From contig CAMATZ010000052.1 in assembly GCA_945861275.1 (NCBI GenBank), positions 1-40,995 of the forward strand: DNA of 40,995 nt. Direction: 5' to 3'. This document shows, piece by piece, positions 15,528 through 23,842 of this stretch. Source of the stretch: Bordetella parapertussis (GTDB lineage: Bacteria > Pseudomonadota > Gammaproteobacteria > Burkholderiales > SG8-41). Within the stretch, counting starts at the first letter, position 1. Every line of letters begins with the position of its first letter. The notes under the pieces were generated by a model. It saw nothing but the letters and a program-made list of their open reading frames with translations, ran no database searches and was not told the origin of the DNA. The position numbers were made by a program, and so were the translations under genes.

Positions 15528-15622
15528 AGTATCCTTTACACTGATCGGGTGACATTTGAACACCATTACCCCATCCCCCTCGCACACTGCGCACGCTCCC
15601 CCTTGAAGCGGGAGGAGTTTCG

Positions 15623-17488
15623 TTAATTCGCTGCCCGCCAGTCCCAGCCCGCCGCTTCCAGTTCCAGCAGCGCCGCGAAGCGCCCGCCGCGTGCGACGAG
15701 GTCCGCCGGCGCACCATCTTCAACGATGCGGCCGTGGTCGATCACCACCACGCGGTGCGCTTCTCTGGCCGTTGCAAGCCGGTGAGCGACCGTCAGCACA
15801 GCCGCGCCGCGCTTGAGAACGGTGGCGCGCAGCGCCTCGCGCAGTGCCGCCTCGCCGGCGCCGTCCAGAAAGGAGGTGGCCTCGTCGAACAACAGCACGG
15901 CGGGCCGCGATACCAGCGCACGTGTCAGCGTCAGCAGCTGCTCCTGTCCGGCCGACAACTGCACGCCGAGGCCCCCGCCCGAGCCGCGCAGCACGGTGTG
16001 GTAGCCGTCGGGCAGGGCGCGGATGAAGGCGTCGGCGCCGCTGATGGCCGCCGCCTCCCGCACGGCCACTTCCGTTACCGTTTCATCCTTGAGCGTAAGA
16101 TTCTCCAGCACCGTGCCGCTGAACAACTGCGCCGCCTGCGGCACTATGCCGAAGGTTAGCCGTTTCTCGTCGTCCGGCAGCGCGCGCGGGTCGTGTCCCG
16201 CGACGCGAACCGTGCCGCGCCACGGCGGGTAGAGGCCGGCGAGGAGATGGACAATGCTGGTTTTCCCCGCCCCGGTGCGTCCCACCAGCGCGACGTGCTC
16301 GCCGGGCGCAACGTGCAGGGTCACGCCGTGCAGCACCGGTGTGCCGGGCACATAGCCGAAGACGACATCCTCGCACAGGAGGCCGCCTGTTCGCGGCTGC
16401 TGCGGTGGTGGCGGCTGCGGCTGCGGCGTCGGCAACAGCAACGGCGTCGGCTGCTGATCGGCGGGCAGCGCCAGCACCTCGAAGATGCGCTCCGCGCCGG
16501 AGAGCGCGCCCTGCACCGTCTGCCACTCGTCACCCAGCGCGGTCACCGGCGTGAAAAAGCGCTGCAGCAGCAACGCGAACGCAATCAGCGTGCCGATCGT
16601 GATGCCCAACGTACCCGTAGTACCAACGGCGCCAGAGGCAACAAAGGCATCGCGCGTGCCCGCCCATAGCAGAAAGGCGATGGCGCTGTAGGTCATCAGC
16701 GCGGTCACCGGCGGATAGAAGGAGGAATAAATCGTGGCACGGTTCGCGGCCTGCAATACCCGCGCGAGCACCTGCCGGAATCGCGCAACGAAGCCCGCCT
16801 CGCGTTTGAAGGCCTGAATGACCTCGACGCCGCGCAGCGTTTCCTGCAGGTGGGTGTTCATTTCGCCCACCGCTTTGCGGTTGGCGCGTTCCGCTTCCCG
16901 TATGCGCACCTGGAAGTAGCGCGTGACGACGATCAGCGGCGGCAACACCAGCGCCGCCGCCAGCGCCAGCATGGGGCTGAGGATGATCATTGCAGCCGCG
17001 ATCGTAAGCAGGCGAAACAGATTTGCTACCAGCGTGGCGACACCGCTGGTAAATAGGGTGTCCAGGGTGTCGATATCTGCCGTACAACGGCTGATGGCGT
17101 CACCGAGGGGGGTGTGATCGAAATAGCCCGCCGGCAGGCGCTGCAGATGCGCGAACAGCCTCACGCGCAGGTCGCTGAGTACGCCCTGCGCTACGGACGC
17201 CGCCAGGTAGCCGTAAACGAAGGCGAGGCCCTGGCCCAAGACCATCGCCCCCAGGTACCACAGCCCCAATACCAGCAAGCCTTCGCGCTTGCCGACCGCC
17301 AGATGATCGTCGACGATCCAGCGGATGAGCACGGGCGGCAGCAGTTCGAACAGCGCGCCGGTCAATACCAGCAGCGCGATGACCATGAGCCTACGCTGAC
17401 TGGGGCGTACCAGCGCGGCGAGCTGACGCCAGTAGCTCGCACGCGCAGTGGCAGGGGTAGGGGGAAGGCCGGCCGCGACGACGCTCAT
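15623..17488 (-). CDS. ABC exporter half, MdlB/SmdB-like (canonical ATPase site)
   Basis: The 621-residue protein has six transmembrane helices (about residues 30-320) fused to an ATPase domain. It shows Walker A GRTGAGKTS, Q-loop GIVPQAAQLF, a modified signature LSAGQEQLL, Walker B LLFDEATSFLDG with catalytic Glu, and switch His in VAHRLA. LSxGQ followed by QLL is the form found in MdlB-type subunits. With the preceding gene it should form a heterodimeric inner-membrane exporter for drugs or lipids; the substrate is not shown. A Pro/Gln-rich linker (about residues 345-365, PQPQPPPPQQP) separates membrane and ATPase domains. Its ATG overlaps the partner's TGA by 4 bp, which implies coupled translation. 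Confidence 0.9.
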   Translation of the reverse strand: MSVVAAGLPPTPATARASYWRQLAALVRPSQRRLMVIALLVLTGALFELLPPVLIRWIVDDHLAVGKREGLLVLGLWYLGAMVLGQGLAFVYGYLAASVAQGVLSDLRVRLFAHLQRLPAGYFDHTPLGDAISRCTADIDTLDTLFTSGVATLVANLFRLLTIAAAMIILSPMLALAAALVLPPLIVVTRYFQVRIREAERANRKAVGEMNTHLQETLRGVEVIQAFKREAGFVARFRQVLARVLQAANRATIYSSFYPPVTALMTYSAIAFLLWAGTRDAFVASGAVGTTGTLGITIGTLIAFALLLQRFFTPVTALGDEWQTVQGALSGAERIFEVLALPADQQPTPLLLPTPQPQPPPPQQPRTGGLLCEDVVFGYVPGTPVLHGVTLHVAPGEHVALVGRTGAGKTSIVHLLAGLYPPWRGTVRVAGHDPRALPDDEKRLTFGIVPQAAQLFSGTVLENLTLKDETVTEVAVREAAAISGADAFIRALPDGYHTVLRGSGGGLGVQLSAGQEQLLTLTRALVSRPAVLLFDEATSFLDGAGEAALREALRATVLKRGAAVLTVAHRLATAREAHRVVVIDHGRIVEDGAPADLVARGGRFAALLELEAAGWDWRAAN

Positions 17489-19359
17489 GTTTTGCCCCCG
17501 CCCGTTACCACCGCCAGCCCGCTGCGCGCGCTTTGTACCTGAGCGCGGTAAATGCGCGCATACAGGCCTTGCCGCGCCACCAACTCGTCATGCGTGCCTT
17601 GCTCCGCGATGCTGCCGTGTTCGAGTACCAGCACCCGATCGGCCAGGGGAAAGGCCGCGAGGCGCTGGGAACACAGCACTATGGTTGCGCGTTGATGGGC
17701 GGGCTGCTGCGGCCCAAAGGCCTCGCGCAGCGCCGCGACGATGCGCGTCTCGGTCTCGACGTCGACCGCGGAGAACGGGTCGTCCAGCACCAGCAGACCG
17801 GGCGTATGCGGGGCATAGGCCGCGATCGCCCGCGCCAGGCCCAGGCGCTGCCGCTGGCCGCCGGAAACGCGCACGCCGAGCTCGCCGATCGCGGTGTCCA
17901 TGCCACGCGGGAATTGAGCAACATCGCTGTCCAGGGCCGCCAGCCGCACCGCCTGCGCAGTAAAATCCGGGTATGCGGCTGGTGTCGACGTAGCCGCCAT
18001 GAGCATGTTCTCCCGCACCGAACCCGAGAACAGATGCGCGTCCTGCGGCAGGTAGCCGACGAGACCTCGGCGCTCTTGGTTATCTACTGTCGAGCCGTCT
18101 GCTGCGGACAGCCGCACGGTGCCCGACGCGATGGGGTAAATGCCGAGCAGGGCGCGCGCCAGTGCGCTCTTGCCCGAGCCTACCGCACCGGTCACCGCCA
18201 CCAGGCTCCCCGGCGCAATCGTAAGCGAGAAGTCGACCAACGCCGGCTGCGTCGCACCGGGGTAGAGGAAGGTGACGTTTTTCAGTGTGGCGCCGAGCGC
18301 ACCGGAACCGCCGCGCTTACCGGTCAATTCCCCGCTGCCGATTCCTGCGACATGGCCGGATTTGAACGATGCGTATGGCGGCTCGTGCGCTACGCTCAGC
18401 GCCGGCGCCAGCATCGGCGCCAGCCGCTCGTAGGCGGCACCGCCGCTCTGGATGGAATTGACCATCTGCGGAATGCGAAAACCGCGCTCAACAAAGCGGA
18501 TGAACAACGCCAGGTAGCCGACGAAAACGCCGACGCTCATGGCGCCATTGACCACGCGCTCGCCACCCTGCCAGATCACGAACAGGATGCCGGACATCAT
18601 CAGGGTGTTGTATAGCGGCGGCAAGCCCAGGCGCAGGCGCGTCGCGCTCAGGTTGCGCTGGGCGAAGGCCTGCGAGAACGTCTCGATCACGCCCGTCGCC
18701 GCCGCACCGCGGCCGAACAAACGCAGCACGCGCAAGCCGGACAGCAACTCATGAATGCTCGCGGTCAGCGCGGCGTTCGCCTCCCTCGCGCGGATGGTGC
18801 GCGCTCTCACCCAGCGGCCCGAGGCATGGGCGATGATCATTGCCAGCGGCACCGGCGCCAGTGCCAGCAGTGTCAATTGCGCATCGATGACCAACATCGC
18901 AACCACGAACGAAAGGGAGAACAGGACAGTATCCCAGGTCTCGATGGTGAACTCGCGCAGGCCGACCCCGAGCACTTCGGCGTCGCCGACGATGCGCGCC
19001 ATCTGATCGCCGATGGAAGTCTGGTGCAGATCGGCGAGCGGTCGCGACAGCGCTCCGCGCAGGGCATCGGCGCGCAGATTGGCGCGGATGCGCGCGTTGG
19101 CGGTTATCAGCCACCAGCGCTTCAACACGCGCGGCCCCTCTGTCAGCAGCGTGCCCGCTATCAGCAGCAGCGCAGCGAGCGTCACGTCGTGCGGCGTCGC
19201 TAGCCCACGCTCCAGCGCGAGGGTCTTGTCGATCGCATTGCCGAGAAGGATGGCCGGAAGAATCACCGCCGTATTCATAACAATGCCGCACAACGAGCCG
19301 AGCACGAGCTCGCCCGCGACCTGGCGGAAATAAGCGCGCAGCTTCCAGAGATAGTTCAC
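17485..19359 (-). CDS. ABC exporter half, MdlA/SmdA-like (degenerate ATPase site)
   Basis: I use GTG 19359 (VNYLWKLRAYFRQ), giving 624 residues; the open frame up to 19557 overlaps the SOD gene and does not look like protein. Six membrane helices are followed by an ATPase domain with Walker A GAVGSGKSA, signature VSGGQRQRLGLARA and Walker B LLVLDDPFSAVD. The catalytic Glu after Walker B is Asp, as in MdlA-type subunits, so one of the two ATP sites in the heterodimer should be non-hydrolysing. The canonical signature here completes the active site of the partner. No strong ribosome site is visible before the GTG. The SOD gene ends 31 bp upstream on the same strand. Confidence 0.88.
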   Translation of the reverse strand: MNYLWKLRAYFRQVAGELVLGSLCGIVMNTAVILPAILLGNAIDKTLALERGLATPHDVTLAALLLIAGTLLTEGPRVLKRWWLITANARIRANLRADALRGALSRPLADLHQTSIGDQMARIVGDAEVLGVGLREFTIETWDTVLFSLSFVVAMLVIDAQLTLLALAPVPLAMIIAHASGRWVRARTIRAREANAALTASIHELLSGLRVLRLFGRGAAATGVIETFSQAFAQRNLSATRLRLGLPPLYNTLMMSGILFVIWQGGERVVNGAMSVGVFVGYLALFIRFVERGFRIPQMVNSIQSGGAAYERLAPMLAPALSVAHEPPYASFKSGHVAGIGSGELTGKRGGSGALGATLKNVTFLYPGATQPALVDFSLTIAPGSLVAVTGAVGSGKSALARALLGIYPIASGTVRLSAADGSTVDNQERRGLVGYLPQDAHLFSGSVRENMLMAATSTPAAYPDFTAQAVRLAALDSDVAQFPRGMDTAIGELGVRVSGGQRQRLGLARAIAAYAPHTPGLLVLDDPFSAVDVETETRIVAALREAFGPQQPAHQRATIVLCSQRLAAFPLADRVLVLEHGSIAEQGTHDELVARQGLYARIYRAQVQSARSGLAVVTGGGKT

Positions 19360-19390
19360 GTTACAAAGACAGAAAGCCCATGCGTGACGG

Positions 19391-20314
19391 TCATTTGGCC
19401 AGCATCGGCAGACCGGCTGCCTTCCAGTCGTGGATGCCACCGTGGAGAAATTTCGCGTCGATGCCCCTGGCTTGTAGAATCGCAGCGGTAGATTGCCCGA
19501 CCTCGTGACCGTAGACACAGTACACCACCACCGGCTTGCCGCGCGGCAAAGCGTCACACCATTGCGCTACCTTTTCGGGATCCTGCCATGTCGCACCGGC
19601 GATGACTTCCTGCGCAGTCTGGTAGGCGGCGGCACGGCGCACATCAATGACTTGAACCCGGTCTCTTTTGCTCAATATCTCAGCGCTGGTCGCGCATAGA
19701 CTCATAGTGGCCTGCTCAACGGCGCGCGCATAACGCTCGTTCGCTTTTCCCCAGTCGATATTTTTCATGTAGGCGTCCACGTAAGCTGCGGCATTGGCGC
19801 CGTAGTCCATGTGATAGGAATGCTCATACATATCCAGCGCAAGAATTGGCGTGGCGCCGGCCAGCAAATGCGCGTGATCCGCAGACCAGTGGTTCACCAG
19901 GCTGTTGGTGCGGGCAGACCACGAGCATAGCGCCCAACCGGAACCGCCGCCGAGCGCTTTGCCGATGGCCGTGAATTCCGAGTGCCAGCGTTCAACTGAG
20001 CCGAAGTCGCGCGTGAATGCGACGCTCAAGCCGCCCGGCTTCAAAGCGCCTTTTGCACCCAGGCAGTCGAAGTAGAGTTCGTGAAGAAACGCCGAATTCG
20101 CGGCAATCAGTTCTTCACGCTTGAGGCCGTTTACTGTGAACACCGGCGCCTGCGACCAATCGAGTTGCGCCAACTGAGCGCGAATTGCATTCAGCCGTTT
20201 TACCGCGCCGCCATAGTTGTTTTCGTAGTGGCTGGTGACGAGTTTCGCGGAAAGACCATCAAGGGCTGTTGGATCGCAGCCCAGGGGGTGCATGGCATAA
20301 TTCATAGCATTCAT
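19391..20314 (-). CDS. Fe/Mn superoxide dismutase fused to a rhodanese domain
   Basis: The 307-residue protein has an iron/manganese SOD at about residues 1-195 and a rhodanese domain at about 215-307. The metal ligands are in place: His29 (SHYENNYGG), His78 (FLHELYF), Asp161 and His165 (LDMYEHSYHMDYG). The C-terminal domain has VQVIDVRRAAAY, active-site Cys266 in YCVYGHEVGQS, and LHGGIHDWKAAGLP, as in chromate- and sulfide-linked rhodaneses. The first domain removes superoxide; the second could move or sense sulfane sulfur. No signal peptide is present, so it is probably cytosolic. AAGGAG lies 7-8 bases before ATG 20314. Normal SODs are about 195 residues, so the fusion is clear. Confidence 0.92.
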   Translation of the reverse strand: MNAMNYAMHPLGCDPTALDGLSAKLVTSHYENNYGGAVKRLNAIRAQLAQLDWSQAPVFTVNGLKREELIAANSAFLHELYFDCLGAKGALKPGGLSVAFTRDFGSVERWHSEFTAIGKALGGGSGWALCSWSARTNSLVNHWSADHAHLLAGATPILALDMYEHSYHMDYGANAAAYVDAYMKNIDWGKANERYARAVEQATMSLCATSAEILSKRDRVQVIDVRRAAAYQTAQEVIAGATWQDPEKVAQWCDALPRGKPVVVYCVYGHEVGQSTAAILQARGIDAKFLHGGIHDWKAAGLPMLAK

Positions 20315-20413
20315 AACAAGGCTCCTTCGCAGCGTTGCCGCGACAATTGAGCGAGCCTTGGATGCGGGAGAGCATCTGTAGACGGGGAGGCTGCTGAAGT
20401 CCCCGGTTGGTAG

Positions 20414-20442
20414 TAAATATCATCGCTCATAATACCTGTCAA
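20414..20442 (-). promoter_or_regulatory. possible sigma-70 promoter of the SOD-rhodanese gene
   Basis: The minus strand has a perfect -35 TTGACA (20442-20437), a 17-bp spacer and a poor -10 TATTTA (20419-20414). The start would be about 93 bases before ATG 20314. The weak -10 suggests an activator or a different real element. Confidence 0.4.
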
Positions 20443-20448
20443 GCCGGG

Positions 20449-21033
20449 CTATCGCGCGGCGGCGCTGTATGCGAAATCGTCGAACAGTGTGACGCTGTCT
20501 GCCTTGGTCCACACGCCGACCGCGCCAGCCTCCGCGAAGTGCGCATCTTCCATCTCAATGTAAGCTTTGCCGTTAAGGATCACGCGCATGCGATTGCCGG
20601 AAAACGCCACGCGCAAGGTGTGCCAGGTATTCCCCGGCACCGGCGCATCGACATACTTCAGCGTATTGCGGCGGCCGTTCTGGGTGTAGTAAAGCGACAC
20701 GTTGTCCTCCAGCGCATTGGCGCGCGCAACGTAATAGTTGTCGCCGTCCTTGAAGCGCCACACCAATCCGCCGGCCTGATCCTCGCGCCCGGAGACTGCC
20801 TTGAACTTGACCTCCACATGGCCGTCGGCGAACGACGCATCCGTCCTTACACACCAGGGAAAAGTGCCGCTGCCCGATTGCTTGAGCACGTGGGGTGTGC
20901 TGGGCGCGGTGGCGTCGGTTGCCACCGCCCACTGTGGCGAGCCGCGGCCGGTGACGCCGGCGCGCCAGCCCGCAGGCAAGGCGCCGGGGGAGTCCTGATC
21001 GAAGGATAGCGTTGCCGCATCAGGGGTAATCAT
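20449..21033 (-). CDS. concanavalin A-like (DUF1080/LamG-type) protein
   Basis: The 194-residue protein is a single beta-sandwich of the concanavalin A-like lectin/glucanase type. Typical pieces are FADGHVEVKFKAVSGREDQAGGLVWRF, in two parts, then NYYVARANALEDNVSLYY, WHTLRVAFSGNRMRVILNG and a terminal AGAVGVWTKADSVTLFDDF. This order matches DUF1080-like domains, some of which bind or cut sugars. No catalytic residues can be assigned. No signal peptide is visible at MITPDAATLSFDQD, so export is doubtful. AAAGGAG precedes ATG 21033, which overlaps the lipoprotein gene's TGA by 4 bp, so the two are translationally coupled. Confidence 0.75.
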   Translation of the reverse strand: MITPDAATLSFDQDSPGALPAGWRAGVTGRGSPQWAVATDATAPSTPHVLKQSGSGTFPWCVRTDASFADGHVEVKFKAVSGREDQAGGLVWRFKDGDNYYVARANALEDNVSLYYTQNGRRNTLKYVDAPVPGNTWHTLRVAFSGNRMRVILNGKAYIEMEDAHFAEAGAVGVWTKADSVTLFDDFAYSAAAR

Positions 21034-21674
21034 GGTTGCTGACTCCTTTCAATGTCATTCAGTAATGGTGTGGTAAAGGCGCACATGTCCAGCGGAGGAT
21101 TATTGCCGAGCTTGATCATACGGGCATCGGCTTTGGTGACGTCGATTTTCCACAATGATTCGCCCATCGAAGCCAACCCCAGCAGCGACCCGTCCGCAGC
21201 GAACGTGAGCGCACGAAATCCCGTCTCCCATTGCTCCCGTTCGCGCAGTCTGATTTCACGCGTCTTCAGCTCGAAACTGTCCGCATCGATCAGCAATAAC
21301 ATCGATTGCGCGTTGCTGGAGATGATGGCGGATCCCGATCGATCAAGCACCATGTCGGGATTGCAGGTGAATTGAGCAACCGACCAGTGCGGCAATTCTA
21401 TTTTCCGTAGCAACCGTTTCCGGTTTTTGGTGGTGTCATAAATCCGCACCTCGTCAAGCGCAAGCACCCAAAGCCGGTTGCGTAGCGCGTCCTTCCTGAC
21501 GCGAAGAGCGTCGCGCTCGATCATGCCGTACGAGTCCAGCCGTAGATCCGCACTATCCGTGCGGCCCGCCGGCGAGCTGTGCGCGGCATTCCCATCAATG
21601 CCGCAGCCTGTCATTGCGGCCGTTGTAAACAGCAAAATCAACCCACTACGAATTGCGACGATTCCATTACGCAT
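21030..21674 (-). CDS. putative lipoprotein, propeller-like, function unknown
   Basis: I choose ATG 21674 because GAGGAG sits 8 bases before it and MRNGIVAIRSGLILLFTTAA runs into MTGC, a lipoprotein-type cleavage site with Cys24. The mature part (about 190 residues) contains repeated strand pairs such as VLALDEVRIYDTTKNRK, LLLIDADSFELKTREI and GLASMGESLWKIDVT. They resemble blades of a beta-propeller or a fragment of one. It is probably anchored to a membrane facing the periplasm. No family is recognised. It is followed, with a 4-bp overlap, by the ConA-like gene, and a LysR gene is divergent from it across 271 bp. Confidence 0.6.
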   Translation of the reverse strand: MRNGIVAIRSGLILLFTTAAMTGCGIDGNAAHSSPAGRTDSADLRLDSYGMIERDALRVRKDALRNRLWVLALDEVRIYDTTKNRKRLLRKIELPHWSVAQFTCNPDMVLDRSGSAIISSNAQSMLLLIDADSFELKTREIRLREREQWETGFRALTFAADGSLLGLASMGESLWKIDVTKADARMIKLGNNPPLDMCAFTTPLLNDIERSQQP

Positions 21675-21945
21675 AAACATACTCCTCTCGGGTGAGATAG
21701 GAGCAGCGCTTGAGACGGAATCGTCCTTGAGTCCCGGGTGTCTGCAAAAAACCCGGCCAGGCAACTCAGCTGCCATTTGCGGCGGCCAAGCGCCTGCGCT
21801 TACAATGCACTACCATAGAATTATTGCGAATCTTCAAAATCCTAAGCGGTCTACCTTTGCGGCGAATTCTCAGGCATACTGGGCATATGCGCAAAACATC
21901 CTTTCTCTCCCCAGCCATAGATTTTCTATTGATCTGAGCACCTTC

Positions 21946-22908
21946 ATGCGACGGCGCGTCCCTTCCCTCAATGCGCTTAAAGCGTTCGAGGCCACTGCAC
22001 GACAGGAGAGCTTCACCAAGGCGGCTGACGAGCTGTGCGTGACGCAAGGCGCGGTCAGCCAGCAAGTCAAGGCGCTCGAGGCCGAACTGAGCGTGCGCTT
22101 GTTTCATCGCGAACGTCAGCGGCTGGTGATTACGGATGCGGGGCGAGCCTATCTGGAGGTGGTGCGCGACGCGTTCGACCGCCTGGCGCTGGGCACCGAG
22201 CAGCTGTTGCAGCGGCAAAAGTCCGGGACTCTAACCATCACCACATCGCCGAATTTTGCCGCTAAGTGGCTGGTGCACCGGCTCAGGCGCTTTTCCGAGG
22301 CGCACCCCGGAATCGATTTACGCGTCAGCGCCTCGCTTCAGCACATCGATTTCGCGCGCGAAGATATCGACCTCGCAATCCGTCACGGAGACGGGCAGTG
22401 GCCCGGCATGCATGTGACACGGCTTTGTAGCGAAGAACTTTTTCCGGTGTGCAGTCCGAAGCTGTTGACGGGACGTGGCGCGCTGCGCTTGCCGCGAGAC
22501 ATTCGGCATCACACGCTGCTCCACACCAATGGCACGGATGACTGGACCCACTGGCTGCAACGGGTGGGCGTCGATGGCGTCGACAGCATTGACCATAGGC
22601 ACGGCGTCGTTTTCAATCAGGCCAGCATGGCGATTGATGCCGCAGTCGACGGCCAGGGCATCGCACTGGCGCGCACGGCGCTCGCGTCATGGGACCTGAT
22701 CTGCGGGCGCCTGGTGCGGCCGTTCGCGCAAGCCCTCGCAGTGCCGTATGCTTTTTGGATCGTGTGTCCAAAATCGGCAGCTGAGCTGCCCAAGATCTCC
22801 GCGTTTCGCGCTTGGTTGCTGCAAGAAGCCTTGGATGACGCCCGGCGTATTGCCGCGCTTGATTCGCCGCCGCGCTCGACCGTCGCGCCGCGCACCGCGC
22901 GCGCATGA
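21946..22908 (+). CDS. LysR-family regulator, GcvA type
   Basis: I start at ATG 21946 (MRRRVPSLNALKAFEATARQ), giving 320 residues; the open frame back to 21478 runs over the divergent lipoprotein gene. The N-terminal helix-turn-helix is ESFTKAADELCVTQGAVSQQ followed by VKALEAELSVRLFHR. The effector domain (about residues 90-295) has LTITTSPNFAAKWLVHRL and the GcvA-type segment IDLAIRHGDGQWPG. The C-terminal 20 residues are Arg/Ala-rich. GcvA-like proteins regulate amino-acid or other metabolic genes; here the divergent lipoprotein/ConA pair is the natural candidate target. The 271-bp gap (21675-21945) holds no gene that I can see. Confidence 0.88.
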   Translation: MRRRVPSLNALKAFEATARQESFTKAADELCVTQGAVSQQVKALEAELSVRLFHRERQRLVITDAGRAYLEVVRDAFDRLALGTEQLLQRQKSGTLTITTSPNFAAKWLVHRLRRFSEAHPGIDLRVSASLQHIDFAREDIDLAIRHGDGQWPGMHVTRLCSEELFPVCSPKLLTGRGALRLPRDIRHHTLLHTNGTDDWTHWLQRVGVDGVDSIDHRHGVVFNQASMAIDAAVDGQGIALARTALASWDLICGRLVRPFAQALAVPYAFWIVCPKSAAELPKISAFRAWLLQEALDDARRIAALDSPPRSTVAPRTARA

Positions 22909-22999
22909 GCCGAATGAACGCCGGGTACGCCGGGCGGTTGTATCCAGCACCCGCTGCGCTTACCATAAGCGCCTTCCGGTGAGAGGTGTATTACACAGC

Positions 23000-23839
23000 A
23001 TGTCCAGACCTATGAAACTTTGGCATCCATCCTGCTCGGGGCGAGTCGCCGCTGCCGCGCTGGCATGGGCGCTACTGTTGCCCGCGCACGCGCAGTCGCC
23101 CGTCGCTACACCGGAGGACAAGCCCGTCATCACACCGGAGGGCAAGCCCGTCATCACACCGGAGGGCAAGCCCTCCGCGGCGGCGGCGGCCGGTGCCAAA
23201 CCGCGGCCGCTGCGCAAACTGCCGCTGGTGGACGAGGGCGCCGTGGACCCGACCTGGGTGCAGTTCCGGGCATGGCTGCTGGAGGTGTTGCAACGCGGTG
23301 ACCGGCGCGCGCTGGCGGGTATCATCGATGCCAATGTGCTCAATGCCCTGGAGGCGCCGCGCGGCATCGCGGAGTTTCGTAAGCAATGGGATTTGGACGG
23401 CAAGGACAACCAACTGCTGCGAGAGCTGTCCGTGATATTGCAACTGGGCAGCGCGTGGTATCAGCCTCCCAAAAGCGCGCGTTTGCTGTGTGCGCCCTAT
23501 GTGCCGATCAAATGGCCGCTGAACGACGTTGACCCGTACCACAGCGGCGCCATCGTGGTGAAAGAAGCGCTGGTCAAAGACGCGCCTTCGCACGGCGCAC
23601 AAACGCTGGGCAGACTGAGTTTCGATATCGTCGCGGTGCGCGATTGGGAAGTGGCCGACAGTGAGCAGCAGGCGCAGCAGCGGTGGGTGAAAATCCGCTT
23701 TGGCGCTCACGATGGTTATGTACCCGATGAGCATATACGCAGCGCCGTTGAGCATCGCGCCTGTTTCGTCAAAACCGCTGCCGGGTGGCGGCTGCTGGAA
23801 TATGTGCTGGGTATCGAATATCTGGGTGGTGCGGATTAA
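23000..23839 (+). CDS. secreted SH3-like domain protein with 8-residue tandem repeats
   Basis: I take ATG 23000 (MSRPMKLWHPS), giving 279 residues; ATG 23012 is also possible. A signal peptide ends near LLLPAHAQ (about residue 32). The mature N-terminus holds three tandem copies of TPE(D/G)KPVI, then a basic linker. The main part has a helical domain (about residues 75-165) and an SH3-like domain with VVKEALVKDAPSHGAQTLGRL, RWVKIRFGAHDGYVPDEHIR and a terminal AGWRLLEYVLGIEY. Such proteins often sit in the periplasm and bind peptidoglycan or peptides. No enzymatic motif is visible. It converges on the Gfo/Idh/MocA gene with a 3-bp gap. Confidence 0.75.
   Translation: MSRPMKLWHPSCSGRVAAAALAWALLLPAHAQSPVATPEDKPVITPEGKPVITPEGKPSAAAAAGAKPRPLRKLPLVDEGAVDPTWVQFRAWLLEVLQRGDRRALAGIIDANVLNALEAPRGIAEFRKQWDLDGKDNQLLRELSVILQLGSAWYQPPKSARLLCAPYVPIKWPLNDVDPYHSGAIVVKEALVKDAPSHGAQTLGRLSFDIVAVRDWEVADSEQQAQQRWVKIRFGAHDGYVPDEHIRSAVEHRACFVKTAAGWRLLEYVLGIEYLGGAD
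23108..23176 (+). repeat. 24-bp tandem repeat in the SH3-like protein gene
   Basis: Three head-to-tail units begin ACACCGGAGG at 23108, 23132 and 23156. The first two are 24 bp and differ by one base; the third is cut after 21 bases. They encode TPEDKPVI, TPEGKPVI and TPEGKPS. The near identity points to recent slippage. Confidence 0.85.
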
Positions 23840-23842
23840 ACG

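Noticed and set aside
15590-15620. CTCCC/GGGAG hairpin after the ABC genes as a terminator
   Set aside because: The stem is 5 bp and there is no U-tract on the minus strand.
17533-18615. 360-codon plus-strand frame opposite the MdlA-like gene
   Set aside because: Antisense shadow of the ABC ATPase domain; Arg/Gln-rich and without motifs.
23108-23176. Possible CRISPR-like array
   Set aside because: The units are contiguous, without spacers, and lie in frame inside a gene.
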